A stretch of DNA of 35,694 bases from Succiniclasticum ruminis DSM 9236 (GTDB lineage Bacteria > Bacillota > Negativicutes > Acidaminococcales > Acidaminococcaceae): assembly GCF_900112895.1 (NCBI RefSeq), contig NZ_FONL01000017.1, positions 1 to 35,694 on the forward strand. Direction: 5' to 3'. The translations under genes were made by a program, and so were the position numbers. Positions 24,109 to 32,676 of this stretch are shown here, one piece after another; position 1 is the first letter of the stretch, and the number at the start of each line of letters is the position of its first letter. The notes under the pieces are model-generated. The model saw nothing but the letters and a program-made list of their open reading frames with translations, did no database searches and was not told the origin of the DNA.

Positions 24109-24717
24109 TTATAAATTCACAAACCGTTTCAGCATGGCAAGCCCCACTTCGCTGGATTTTTCCGGGTGAAACTGGACGCCGGAAACATTTCCCCTGCCTA
24201 CGCTGGCCACAATTTCCGTTCCGTAATCACAGACGGAAGTGATCAGAGCCCTGTCCTCTGGCTGACAGCAATAGCTGTGCACAAAATACACATATTTTCC
24301 TTCACTGTCCGCCAGTAAAGGGGAAGAAGTCTTCAGGTTCAGCTGATTCCATCCCATGTGGGGTATTTTCAAAGACGTAGGAATCATTACAACCTTGCCA
24401 GGAAACACGCCCAGCCCTTTAACACCCGGCGCTTCTTCGCTTTCTTCAAACAGCACCTGCATTCCGAGACAAATACCGAGAAACGGTTTGTCCGCAGCAA
24501 TATACTCTTTAATGACCGGAATGACTCCGGCTTTTTCCAGATTCGCCATGCAGTCGCCAAACGCACCCACACCCGGCAGAATCAGTTTTTCCGCCGCCGC
24601 AATAATTTCTTTATCGCCGGTAATAACGGGGTTGCCTCCTACCAGTGCCACAGCCTTGTTGACACTGTGCAGGTTCCCCAGGCCATAATCAACAATTACG
24701 ACATTTTTATTGCTCAT
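24109..24717 (-). CDS. hisH: Imidazole glycerol phosphate synthase glutaminase subunit, 202 aa
   Basis: Class I glutamine amidotransferase with GVGAFGDCM, the nucleophile Cys in LGICLGMQVLF, and the catalytic His/Glu in GVQFHPEKSS. VIVDYGLGNLHSV is the family start. It supplies ammonia to HisF. GGGAG lies 8 bases before ATG 24717, and it follows hisB by 18 bases. Confidence 0.97.
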   Translation of the reverse strand: MSNKNVVIVDYGLGNLHSVNKAVALVGGNPVITGDKEIIAAAEKLILPGVGAFGDCMANLEKAGVIPVIKEYIAADKPFLGICLGMQVLFEESEEAPGVKGLGVFPGKVVMIPTSLKIPHMGWNQLNLKTSSPLLADSEGKYVYFVHSYCCQPEDRALITSVCDYGTEIVASVGRGNVSGVQFHPEKSSEVGLAMLKRFVNL

Positions 24718-24735
24718 TGCCTAAACTCCCAAAAA

Positions 24736-25347
24736 TCACAGCACGCCCTTGCTGCTCATAACGCCCTTCACCCGCGGATCCACGGCCGCCGCTTGCGCCA
24801 CGGCACGGGCAAAGGCCTTGAAGATTGCTTCGATGATATGATGCACGTTGCTGCCGTACAGGACACGGATATGCAGCGTCAATCCGCAGTGCATGGCTAC
24901 GGCGCGGAAAAATTCTTCCGTCATTTCCGTATCGTAATTTCCCAGTTTTATTTTCGGAATCTCTGCGCCGAAAACTAAAAACGGACGGCCGGAAAAATCC
25001 AGGCATGCCTGGGCCAGGGTTTCATCCATGGGGATAAAACAGTTACCGTAGCGGTGGATCCCGGCTTTGTCACCCAGCGCCTCCCGCAACGCTTCGCCCA
25101 ACACAATACCGATATCTTCCACCGTGTGATGGCTGTCCACTTCCAGATCGCCTTTTGCTTTTACAGTCAAATCCATAAAACTGTGTTTGGCCAGCAGGGT
25201 CAGCATATGATCCAGAAAACCGATACCCGTTGCAATGTCGCATATCCCTTCTCCATCCAGTGTCAGTTTTACGGAAATCTGCGTCTCCGCCGTTTTTCTT
25301 TTTATCTCAGCACAGCGCGTCTTTTTCGTTTCAGTTGATTTGTTCAT
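24736..25347 (-). CDS. hisB: Imidazoleglycerol-phosphate dehydratase, monofunctional, 203 aa
   Basis: Dehydratase motifs DHMLTLLAKHS, EVDSHHTVEDIGI, DFSGRPF and YGSNVHHIIEAIFKAFARA with the manganese-binding His/Glu clusters. The N-terminal phosphatase domain of the enteric bifunctional HisB is absent, so histidinol-phosphate phosphatase must be elsewhere. The start overlaps the hisC end by 17 bases, suggesting coupled translation. Confidence 0.96.
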   Translation of the reverse strand: MNKSTETKKTRCAEIKRKTAETQISVKLTLDGEGICDIATGIGFLDHMLTLLAKHSFMDLTVKAKGDLEVDSHHTVEDIGIVLGEALREALGDKAGIHRYGNCFIPMDETLAQACLDFSGRPFLVFGAEIPKIKLGNYDTEMTEEFFRAVAMHCGLTLHIRVLYGSNVHHIIEAIFKAFARAVAQAAAVDPRVKGVMSSKGVL

Positions 25348-26545
25348 TTCCCAAACACTCCCTGCAAAGATTCTTGATTTTGTTCATCACGATGGCATTT
25401 TCTTCCGGCAGCCCGATGGTCTGGCGGATGCATCCCTGCAGAACCGGGTGCTCCGTAAAATCCCGCAGCAGGATTTTTTCCGCCAGCATAGCCTTAAAAA
25501 TCATTTTACCGGCCTTCGTCGCCGCGCTGAAATTACTGTAACCGTATTTTTTTTCGTACGCGTCCGCAAGCATGGCCTGCAGTTTCCCCTCCGGACTGTA
25601 GCAGATAAAATTGGTTTCCGTAGGCCAGACTTTCATCCCCAGTTCTTTTAGTTCCGCAATCATCAGCGCCCGCTGGGAACGGATCTCTTCAATCTGCTCA
25701 CGGAAATCTTCTTTATGACGGTAGCAAACCTCTGCTGCCATGAGAGAATATGCGTTCACATGATAGGGCAGTAGCGTCTTCCCTAAAATGCGGCTCAGGG
25801 AAATGCTGCCTACAGAATACCCGACCCGCATACCGGCCAGGCTGTAGGCTTTGGAAAAAGTCCGGTAAACGAGGAAATTATTGTATTTGTTTAACAGCGC
25901 CAGGGCCGAACCTGCCACCAGTTTCAACTGGCTCAGGGGGCGCAGGTCCCGGGGATCCACCCCTTCCCCTCTGGCAAATTCCATATACGCTTCATCTACG
26001 ATAACAGGACACTCTACGTTGGCAATGATTTGTTCAATCACTGACAGTGGATTGTAATTTCCCGTCGGATTGTTGGGATTGTTGAGAATCAGCAGATTAG
26101 GACGGTTCTCTTTACAGAAATCAATGACCGATTCCGCATCCAGAAAACCTTCCACGTTCAGAGGATAACGCAATACTTCGCTGTCCGACATCTGGGCGTA
26201 AACGCCGTACATGGAAAAAGACGGATAAGGTACCGCAATCTTCTTCCCTGCTCCGCCAAAAGCATAGCAGGCCATCTGCAACAGTTCACTGGAGCCGTTG
26301 CCGACGCGTACTTTGTCAATATCAACACCCAGTGTTTCCGCAATAAGGTTGCACAGGGTCTCGCATTTTATCGGCGGATACCGGTTAAACAAAAAACTTT
26401 TTGTCTTTTCTTCAATTTCCTGCTGTATGGAAGCCGGAACCGGATAATTCGACTCGTTGGCGTTTACGATTATTTTTGCTTCTATCGTTTCTACTTCATA
26501 TTCCTCCAGCCCGGCCAGGCTGGAACGAACCGCAATCTCAGGCAC
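25331..26545 (-). CDS. hisC: Histidinol-phosphate aminotransferase, 404 aa
   Basis: A class I/II PLP aminotransferase with NANESNYPVP, the pyridoxal contact GNGSSELLQM, NNPNNPTGN, DEAYMEF and the Schiff-base lysine in RTFSKAYSLAGMRVGY. It transfers the amino group to imidazole-acetol phosphate. It is longer than the usual 350-370 residues. Extra segments appear around GEGVDPRDLRPLSQLKLVAG and DAYEKKYGYSNFSAATKAGK. GTG 26545 is preferred, with AGGGG 8 bases upstream. The GTG at 26554 abuts that site. It may also act on phenylalanine or tyrosine precursors, as some HisC do. Confidence 0.92.
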   Translation of the reverse strand: MPEIAVRSSLAGLEEYEVETIEAKIIVNANESNYPVPASIQQEIEEKTKSFLFNRYPPIKCETLCNLIAETLGVDIDKVRVGNGSSELLQMACYAFGGAGKKIAVPYPSFSMYGVYAQMSDSEVLRYPLNVEGFLDAESVIDFCKENRPNLLILNNPNNPTGNYNPLSVIEQIIANVECPVIVDEAYMEFARGEGVDPRDLRPLSQLKLVAGSALALLNKYNNFLVYRTFSKAYSLAGMRVGYSVGSISLSRILGKTLLPYHVNAYSLMAAEVCYRHKEDFREQIEEIRSQRALMIAELKELGMKVWPTETNFICYSPEGKLQAMLADAYEKKYGYSNFSAATKAGKMIFKAMLAEKILLRDFTEHPVLQGCIRQTIGLPEENAIVMNKIKNLCRECLGNEQIN

Positions 26546-26617
26546 GTTGTTCACCCCTTATGTAACTATAAATGAAATTGGCAGGTAAGCCGCTTCTCTT
26601 CACAGATAATCAATTAT

Positions 26618-27961
26618 TTACCTTTCCTGACGTTTCCGGATCGCATTGGCGTGAGCCCGCAGGCCTTCTGCTTCCGCCATGGCGATAATATCGTCCGCGG
26701 CTTCCAGCAATGCCTTGTTGGTATAAGCAATGATGCTGGTCTTTTTCATAAAGGTTTCCACGTTCAGAACACTGTAGAATTTCGCCGTACCACCGGTAGG
26801 CAATACATGGTTGGGTCCTGCAAAGTAGTCGCCCAAAGGCTCGGGAGAATCCGTGCCCAGAAACATCGCGCCACAGTTATGCAGCAGGGGCATCAGCTGG
26901 AAGGGTGCTTTTGTCATAACTTCCAGATGCTCCGGCGCACTGAGGTTGGCCATGGCCACCACGGTCTCCATGTTATTCGCCAGAATGATCTTGCCCATGG
27001 TTCTCAGGGACGCCGCAGCTATTTCTTCCCGGGGCAGTTCTTTCAACTGCACTTCCACTTCCGCCGCCACCGCTTTGGCGATACGCTCGCTGTCTGTAAT
27101 CAAAATTGCGCTGGCCAGCGGATCGTGCTCTGCCTGGCTTAATAAATCGGCCGCCAGATAGACCGGATTGGCAGAATCGTCCGCCACGATCAAAATCTCG
27201 CTGGGTCCGGCCAGCATATCAATATCCACATGCCCATATACCGCTTTCTTTGCCAGCGTCACAAAAATATTGCCGGGGCCAGTGATCTTGTTCACCTTCG
27301 GAACTGTTGCCGTACCAAAAGCCAGCGCTGCAATGGCCTGGGCACCGCCCATTTTATAAATTTCGGTAATCCCGATTTTTTCTGCCGTTACCAGTACATA
27401 AGGATTCAGCTTTCCGTCCTTACCGGGAGGCGCTGCCATCACAATGCGGGGCACACCAGCTACTTTGGCCGGAACCGCGTTCATGATCACGCTGGAAGAA
27501 TAGGCCGCCGTACCGCCGGGCACATAGATACCCACACTGTCCAGGGGCGTGATCTTCTGTCCCAGAATGCTGCCATGGGCCCGGTTGGTAATCCAGGATT
27601 TTGGCATCTGCTCCTCATGAAATTTTTTTACGTTCATGATTGCCCGGGTAAGGGAATCAACGACCTTGGGGTCTACCAATGTGCGGGCCTCGTCAAATTC
27701 CCGCTCCGTTACCCGCAGGGTTTCGGCGGTCAGACCCGCCCGGTCAATCGTGTTGGTGAAATACAACAGCGCTTCGTCCCCAACCCTGCGCACGTAGTCT
27801 ACAATGCGGTCTACGATCTGCGCAGCCGTCAGGTGTTCGCCCCACATCTGATCGCAGGCTGCCTGTACGCCCGGTGAAAGCTCCGTTTCGTCAAAGGCTT
27901 TCTTTTTCAGAAGCGCAGCAATTTCCTCAGCATTCATTTTTCTTGCGTCAATTATATTCAT
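26618..27961 (-). CDS. hisD: Histidinol dehydrogenase, 447 aa
   Basis: Family motifs are present: [74 protein letters not shown] (zinc/catalytic His), APEHLEVM and [14 protein letters not shown]. It oxidises histidinol twice with NAD to histidine, the last two steps. The start overlaps the hisG stop (ATGA). Length slightly above the typical 430. Confidence 0.97.
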   Translation of the reverse strand: MNIIDARKMNAEEIAALLKKKAFDETELSPGVQAACDQMWGEHLTAAQIVDRIVDYVRRVGDEALLYFTNTIDRAGLTAETLRVTEREFDEARTLVDPKVVDSLTRAIMNVKKFHEEQMPKSWITNRAHGSILGQKITPLDSVGIYVPGGTAAYSSSVIMNAVPAKVAGVPRIVMAAPPGKDGKLNPYVLVTAEKIGITEIYKMGGAQAIAALAFGTATVPKVNKITGPGNIFVTLAKKAVYGHVDIDMLAGPSEILIVADDSANPVYLAADLLSQAEHDPLASAILITDSERIAKAVAAEVEVQLKELPREEIAAASLRTMGKIILANNMETVVAMANLSAPEHLEVMTKAPFQLMPLLHNCGAMFLGTDSPEPLGDYFAGPNHVLPTGGTAKFYSVLNVETFMKKTSIIAYTNKALLEAADDIIAMAEAEGLRAHANAIRKRQER

Positions 27962-28623
27962 TTTGCTTTTTTGTCTCCTTTTTCCGCTGCCAGTACGGCA
28001 CGTAAATCCACGACCAGTTTATGCAGCCGTTCAAATTTCAGTTTGAAGCTGACCGGATTGGCAATCAGCCGTGCGGTGGAAGTAAAGATGCTGTCCACTT
28101 CCATCAGCTTGTTTTCTTTAATAGTGGTCCCTGTCTCTACAATATCCACAATCAGCTCCGACAACCCAATCAGTGGGCCCAGTTCGATGGAGCCGTTCAG
28201 TTTAACTATTTCCATCTGGATGCCCAGCTTATCAAAATATTCCCGGGCACAGCGGGGATATTTTGTTGCCACGCGCAAATGCGCGTAATCTTTTAGTTCC
28301 GACCGCTTCTTCGCTTCCGGCACCGCCATCATCAGACGGCATTTTCCAAAGCCCAGATCCAGCAGTTCGTACACGTCCTTCTGCTCTTCCAGCAGAACGT
28401 CCTTGCCGATAATGCCGATGTCCGCAGCGCCATACTCCACATAGGTCGGAAGATCCACCGTTTTGGTGATGATAAAACGCACCTTCGTTTCCTCATTCGC
28501 AATCACAAGCTTGCGGGAATTTTCCGAAACGCCTTCCGCGCTGTACCCTACTTTGGCCAACAGGTCCAGACTTCGTTTGAACAGTTTGCCCTTTGGCAGC
28601 GCTATGGTAATATATTCTTCCAT
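27958..28623 (-). CDS. hisG: ATP phosphoribosyltransferase catalytic subunit, short form, 221 aa
   Basis: The product has the short-form HisG architecture: ITIALPKGKLFKRSLDLLAK start, the GAADIGIIGKDVLLE loop, and the PRPP-binding VDIVETGTTIKENKL. The C-terminal regulatory ACT-like domain of long HisG is lacking, so it needs HisZ, encoded directly upstream. It is the first and feedback-controlled step of histidine synthesis. GGAG lies before ATG 28623. Confidence 0.97.
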   Translation of the reverse strand: MEEYITIALPKGKLFKRSLDLLAKVGYSAEGVSENSRKLVIANEETKVRFIITKTVDLPTYVEYGAADIGIIGKDVLLEEQKDVYELLDLGFGKCRLMMAVPEAKKRSELKDYAHLRVATKYPRCAREYFDKLGIQMEIVKLNGSIELGPLIGLSELIVDIVETGTTIKENKLMEVDSIFTSTARLIANPVSFKLKFERLHKLVVDLRAVLAAEKGDKKAK

Positions 28624-28687
28624 GGTTTATTCTCCATTCCGGTCCTGTTTCGCCGTACTTCATGTAACAGAAAACACAACGATAATA

Positions 28688-29860
28688 TTATCCGATGTAT
28701 TTCCATGTACTGTAATGATTTTCCTGTACGGCCTGCTGCATTTCCGTTTCCGTCATAGCACGGTCAGCCAGCTTCACCCGTTTGCCTTCTTTACGGAGGG
28801 CACAGGCTGCACGGATACCTTCTGCGGTTTTTCCGCCCCCATAGGCAACAAACACGGTTTCCGGCCGTTCCGCAAACTGTTTCCCCTGCCGTTCCAACGT
28901 CAGGGCTATACGGTCAATGCCCAGGGCAAAACCGGTAGCGGGGCAGGGTTTCCCGAATCGCTGCATCATGTTGTCATAACGCCCGCCACCAATCAGGGAA
29001 TATCCCATTCCGGCAGCATACCCCTCAAACAGCATACCCGTGTAGTAATCCAGACTGCGGGTCAGGCCCAGGTCAAAGCTCAGATACTGTTCCACTCCGT
29101 AGGCTTTGGCCAGTTCATAGATTTCCCGCAGGTTCTCCAGCGCATTCCAGCAACGACGGCTCAACACCCGCTTCTGCATATCTTCCAGCAACGCAATACC
29201 GCCATGCAGGAACAGCAATTCTTTAAAAATAAGGGCCAACTGTTCCGGAATTCTTGCTGCTTCCACGACATTTTCCAGTCCGGCCGCGTTGCGTCTGATC
29301 AGGCAATGCTTGATATCCTTTGCCTGTTCTTCCGTCAGCGTTGCCGCTTCAATCAACCCGTTGATAAACTCCATGTGGCCAAGGGTGATATTAAAATCTT
29401 TCAGGCCCGCTTCCATGAGGGTCGACACGGCCAGCGCAATGACTTCCGCATCGGCAGCCGCCCCGGCGGCCCCCATCATTTCGATACCGCACTGGGTAAA
29501 TTCACATTGGCGGCCGGCCTGGGCCTCTTCGTAACGGAATAACTGAGCCCGGTATGATAACCGCTTCACGCTTTCATCTTTGCGCATCCGTGTGGCCACC
29601 ATGCGGGCAATCGGTGTCGTCATATCCGTGCGGAGCATTAAAATGTTATCCTTGCGGTCAAAAAACTTAAACGCGCCCGCGCCGGGTTGTCCCATACCTG
29701 CAAACGTATCCAGATACTCGAAGGTCGGTGTCGCTACTTCGTCATACCCCCAAAGAGCAAACAGGTTGCATATCTTATCTTCCATCTGCCGGCGTGCCGC
29801 AGCCTCTCCCGGAAGCACGTCCCTTGTTCCATAGGGAACCTGCAATATTGCATCAGCCAT
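28688..29860 (-). CDS. hisZ: ATP phosphoribosyltransferase regulatory subunit, 390 aa
   Basis: A paralogue of histidyl-tRNA synthetase without tRNA-binding: VPYGTRDVLPGEAAARRQME, RTDMTTPIARMVATR, YRAQLFRYEEAQAGRQCEFT and GLTRSLDYYTGMLFEGYAAG correspond to synthetase motifs. Length and the neighbouring short hisG identify HisZ rather than HisS. ATG 29860 overlaps the yerC stop by 8 bases. An in-frame start at 29902 lies inside yerC and would add an unrelated basic tail. Forms an octamer with HisG and carries histidine feedback. Confidence 0.94.
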   Translation of the reverse strand: MADAILQVPYGTRDVLPGEAAARRQMEDKICNLFALWGYDEVATPTFEYLDTFAGMGQPGAGAFKFFDRKDNILMLRTDMTTPIARMVATRMRKDESVKRLSYRAQLFRYEEAQAGRQCEFTQCGIEMMGAAGAAADAEVIALAVSTLMEAGLKDFNITLGHMEFINGLIEAATLTEEQAKDIKHCLIRRNAAGLENVVEAARIPEQLALIFKELLFLHGGIALLEDMQKRVLSRRCWNALENLREIYELAKAYGVEQYLSFDLGLTRSLDYYTGMLFEGYAAGMGYSLIGGGRYDNMMQRFGKPCPATGFALGIDRIALTLERQGKQFAERPETVFVAYGGGKTAEGIRAACALRKEGKRVKLADRAMTETEMQQAVQENHYSTWKYIG

Positions 29861-30233
29861 TTTCCCGTACCGCTTTCTTTCTTTCGGCCCGTTCTTTTTC
29901 AAATTTAGCTTTACGTATCACTCTGGGTGACCGGGTCTCATGATGCTTTTTCTTCAAATTTGCCAATGCTGTTTCATAGCCGTCCTTACCATACACAAGG
30001 CATCGTTTCACGCGGGAAATCGTCGCTGTGCTGGCTCCCGTACGCTCCACGATATCCTCATATTTAACACCTTCATCCAGAAGCCTTGCTACTTCAAACC
30101 GCTGGGCCAGTGCCTTGAACTCGCTGATCGTACAGGCGTCTTCCAGAAAATTGGCAATCTGTTTCTCATTCTTCAGGGAAGCGATCGCTTCACACAGTTG
30201 TTCAGTCAGATGATTCTCAATTTTCTCAGCCAT
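29853..30233 (-). CDS. yerC: TrpR/YerC-type regulator, first gene of the his operon, 126 aa
   Basis: The TrpR-like helix-turn-helix is clear: LEDACTISEFKALAQRFEVA, RLLDEGVKYEDIVERTGAST, ATISRVKRCLVYGKDGYETA. A basic tail of about 30 residues follows (KKKHHETRSPRVIRKAKFEK...). YerC-like proteins are TrpR-family regulators often found with his genes in Firmicutes, and a histidine-responsive role has been proposed for the family. Here it is the leading gene of the operon, with autoregulation likely through the inverted repeat at 30343-30379. GGAGG 9 bases before ATG 30233 fixes the start. A longer frame to 30272 reads over that site. Confidence 0.9.
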   Translation of the reverse strand: MAEKIENHLTEQLCEAIASLKNEKQIANFLEDACTISEFKALAQRFEVARLLDEGVKYEDIVERTGASTATISRVKRCLVYGKDGYETALANLKKKHHETRSPRVIRKAKFEKERAERKKAVRENG

Positions 30234-30342
30234 AATTAAAATCCTCCTTGCACGCAGAACCTTTTCTTTCAATTTCTTTTACAGTTCCTGCTTTCACATT
30301 ATTCTCTTGTTTTATCTTTCTCATAGAACCGACTTTCCTCAT

Positions 30343-30379
30343 TTGATAAAAATCATAAACAAAATTCGTTATTTATCAA
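30343..30379. promoter_or_regulatory. Inverted repeat over the his operon start site (candidate YerC operator)
   Basis: TTGATAAA (30343-30350) and TTTATCAA (30372-30379) are exact reverse complements with 21 bases between. The right arm overlaps the -10 box and the whole spans the expected start site. Assigning it to YerC is inference. Confidence 0.5.
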
Positions 30380-30406
30380 TTTACTACTTTATTGCGTGAA
30401 AGTCAA
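30378..30406 (-). promoter_or_regulatory. Promoter of yerC-his operon
   Basis: On the minus strand TTGACT (30401-30406), 17 bases, TAAATT (30378-30383). The leader to ATG 30233 is about 140 bases and shows no T-box or his-leader peptide. Confidence 0.75.
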
Positions 30407-30521
30407 TATCCACTTGCTGTTTTTACGAAAATTAAGAGATAATCCGTATTTTACGTAATATCTATTCCGGTAAACCTTGATCATTTCAACAAAATCACCA
30501 TTAAAAACTATTATGAAACAA
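30407..30521. other. AT-rich region between the his promoter and the met terminator
   Basis: Contains TTTTACG twice as a direct repeat (30421-30427 and about 30449-30455) and the 12-mer TTTACGAAAATT (30422-30433), which recurs at 32513-32524. No gene. Confidence 0.4.
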
Positions 30522-30556
30522 ATATCCGGCGTCCGTCTTAATCAGGCGCCGGATAT
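30522..30556 (-). terminator. Terminator of metNI
   Basis: ATATCCGGCG (30522-30531) pairs with CGCCGGATAT (30547-30556). On the minus strand it is followed by the imperfect T stretch TTGTTT. It lies about 55 bases after metI. Confidence 0.65.
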
Positions 30557-30609
30557 GGAATTTCACGTGGATACACAGATATGTAACTAACACGGATATG
30601 CAATTATAT

Positions 30610-31272
30610 TTACGACAGCTTGTTCTTGTTCAGCTTGCGGCTCAGCGCGTTTCCAACAGTCTGCACACCCTGTACCATAACAATCAGGACAATGACCGTA
30701 GCAATCATCACATCCATCTGGAAGCGCTGGTAACCGTAACGGATCGCCAGGTCACCCAGTCCGCCACCGCCTAAAGCACCTGCCATTGCAGAAGCGCCTA
30801 TTAACGCAATCAACGCCAGGGTAATTCCCAACACAATGGAATGCAATGACTCAGGAAGCATCACCTTGGAAATAATCTGCACAGGGCTCGCGCCCATGGA
30901 CTGGGCTGCTTCAATTACGCCCCTGTCCACTTCCAACAGGGAAGATTCAATGACGCGGGCAATAAAGGGCGCCGCCGTAATAGTCAGCGGCACAATGGCT
31001 GCTGTTGTGCCAATGGAAGAACCCACGATCATGCGGGTAAAAGGAATAATAGCGACCATTAAAATGATAAACGGTGTGGAACGGGTCGCATTCACGATAG
31101 CGCCCAACACATTATGCACCACAGAATTCGGCATGATGTGGTCTTTACGGGTCACAGTCAGAATCACGCCGAGAGGCAGACCGATGAGCGTTGCCAGCAC
31201 GATGGCGATCAGCACCATATAACAGGTTTCCCCCAGCGATTTCAAAAGCAAATCTATCATATTAGCCGACAT
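30610..31272 (-). CDS. metI: Methionine ABC transporter permease, 220 aa
   Basis: MetI-type permease with five to six membrane helices. The cytoplasmic EAA-like loop reads IEAAQSMGASPVQIISKVML, and ATRSTPFIILMVAIIPFTRM is the family's conserved first periplasmic loop region. GGAGGTGA 6 bases before ATG 31272 and an 11-base overlap with metN show coupled expression. It forms MetN2I2 in the cytoplasmic membrane. No substrate-binding metQ follows. Confidence 0.95.
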   Translation of the reverse strand: MSANMIDLLLKSLGETCYMVLIAIVLATLIGLPLGVILTVTRKDHIMPNSVVHNVLGAIVNATRSTPFIILMVAIIPFTRMIVGSSIGTTAAIVPLTITAAPFIARVIESSLLEVDRGVIEAAQSMGASPVQIISKVMLPESLHSIVLGITLALIALIGASAMAGALGGGGLGDLAIRYGYQRFQMDVMIATVIVLIVMVQGVQTVGNALSRKLNKNKLS

Positions 31273-32332
31273 AGCCGATCACCTCCACTTTTACTCCCGC
31301 ATCTTTAGCATACTGAACGGAGTCTGCGATACCTTTTTCATCACCCATGATTTCTACCAGCAGCGTTCCGTAAGGAGTATCCTTCAGGTAATCCACTTTG
31401 CCGGAAATGATATTGACATCCACTCCGAATTTTTTGATCAGGGCAGAAACCAGCGGCTGATCTGCGCCGGTCTTCTTTTCCGTTTCATCCCCGCCTGCGC
31501 CGCTGTCCAGGAATGTCAGGTTAACCAGCAGCCTTGCGCCCGGAAAATACTTCTGTTTCATAGACTGCGTGTCAATAATCGGAGGAATTTTAATATCGTT
31601 GACAGTCTTGACAAATTCCTGCGTCGTTTCCATCTGCGGTTCCGTAAACACCTTATACATGGTGCCTTCCTCAATGATGACGCCGTTTTCAATAACCGCC
31701 ACACGGTCACAGATTTCTTTCACCACTTCCATCTGGTGGGTAATCATGACAATGGTAAGATTCAGCCGTTTGTTGATATCCCGCAACAACTGTAAAATGG
31801 ATTTTGTGGTCTGGGGGTCCAGTGCGGAAGTCGCTTCGTCTGACAGAAGCACTTTCGGATTAGAGGCCAGCGCCCGGGCAATACCAACCCGTTGCTTCTG
31901 ACCTCCGGAAAGCTGGCTGGGATAATAATCCGCCCGGTCTCTCAGCTGTACCAGGTCCAGCAGTTCTCCTACCCGTTCCGCAATTTTTTCCTTAGGCAGG
32001 CCCTGGATCTCCAGCGGAAACGCGATATTATCAAATACGGTACGGGAAGCCAGCAGGTTAAAATGCTGGAAGATCATACCGATATTCTGCCGGGCTTTCC
32101 TGAGCTGGGCCTCGTTCATGGCAGTAAGTTCCTGTCCGTCCACAAAGACCTGTCCCCCCGTAGGCACTTCCAGCATATTGATACACCGGATCAGCGTGGA
32201 TTTCCCGGCGCCGGATAAACCGATAATGCCAAAAATTTCTCCCTCTTTTACCTCAATATTCGTTTTCTTCAGGGCCGCAATGTCTCCGGCTTTGCTGAAA
32301 TACGTTTTCTCTACGTTTACTAGCTTTATCAT
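31262..32332 (-). CDS. metN: Methionine ABC transporter ATP-binding protein with NIL domain, 356 aa
   Basis: ATPase motifs: Walker A GLSGAGKST (38-46), Q loop, signature LSGGQKQRVGIARALA, Walker B VLLSDEATSALDP and the switch His in ITHQMEV. The C-terminal NIL domain (about 265-356) binds methionine and inhibits import when the amino acid is abundant. It carries an insert (GAGGDETEKKTGADQP) compared with the usual length of about 340. AAGGA 7 bases before ATG 32332 fixes the start. An in-frame ATG at 32359 lies inside the structured leader. A leader RNA structure precedes it. Confidence 0.95.
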   Translation of the reverse strand: MIKLVNVEKTYFSKAGDIAALKKTNIEVKEGEIFGIIGLSGAGKSTLIRCINMLEVPTGGQVFVDGQELTAMNEAQLRKARQNIGMIFQHFNLLASRTVFDNIAFPLEIQGLPKEKIAERVGELLDLVQLRDRADYYPSQLSGGQKQRVGIARALASNPKVLLSDEATSALDPQTTKSILQLLRDINKRLNLTIVMITHQMEVVKEICDRVAVIENGVIIEEGTMYKVFTEPQMETTQEFVKTVNDIKIPPIIDTQSMKQKYFPGARLLVNLTFLDSGAGGDETEKKTGADQPLVSALIKKFGVDVNIISGKVDYLKDTPYGTLLVEIMGDEKGIADSVQYAKDAGVKVEVIGYVG

Positions 32333-32351
32333 GCGTGTTTCCTTCTCTCTT

Positions 32352-32425
32352 CGCACCATTTACAATAAAATGCTTTTGCATAGTTTATCATGCTGAAATA
32401 TTTATCGTTTCAGCATTCTGGTGCG
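32352..32425 (-). promoter_or_regulatory. Structured metN leader, possible three-way junction
   Basis: In the metN leader RNA, CGCACCA (minus strand of 32419-32425) closes with TGGTGCG (32352-32358). Inside are a 9-bp hairpin ATGCTGAAA/TTTCAGCAT (32390-32416) and a 4-bp hairpin ATGC-AAAA-GCAT (32370-32381). The closing stem ends 7-8 bases before the ribosome site (AGAAGG), so its formation could influence access. It does not match the SAM-I or SMK patterns I know. No terminator is present, so translational control would be expected if it is a riboswitch. Confidence 0.5.
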
Positions 32426-32467
32426 TTTTTACCGAATAATTCATTTATATTTATAGTAATCTTTATT

Positions 32468-32496
32468 ATTATAACGATTTTTGCGTAAAAATGCAA
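32468..32496 (-). promoter_or_regulatory. Promoter of metNI with small palindrome
   Basis: On the minus strand TTGCAT (32491-32496), 17 bases, TATAAT (32468-32473). ATTTTT-GCGT-AAAAAT (32477-32492) fills the spacer and could bind a repressor. Confidence 0.65.
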
Positions 32497-32568
32497 AACG
32501 AAATCCGCCTTCTTTACGAAAATTTTATTTAATTATCACTTTTTATTTTTCATTTTTAATTATTTGGC

Positions 32569-32597
32569 TTTTAATGTAAGAAATAATAAGGTATAAT
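32569..32597 (+). promoter_or_regulatory. Likely promoter of korDABC
   Basis: TATAAT at 32592-32597 with a weak -35 TTTTAA at 17 bases. A second TATAAT at 32636-32641 lacks a -35. The 32497-32676 stretch is AT-rich and holds no gene. Confidence 0.45.
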
Positions 32598-32676
32598 TAA
32601 TTGGTACATAAAAAACACAATACAACAGGTCGTACTATAATGTTAAGAGGGGTCATTATCAGAGGAGGATTTTAGC

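Noticed and set aside
30234-30377. T-box or histidine leader peptide before the his operon
   Set aside because: No T-box core (TGGNACCGCG-like), no run of His codons, and no terminator hairpin in the leader.
32333-32460. SAM-I or SMK riboswitch in front of metN
   Set aside because: The leader is too short for SAM-I and lacks its conserved core. The junction sequence does not match the SMK pattern I know.
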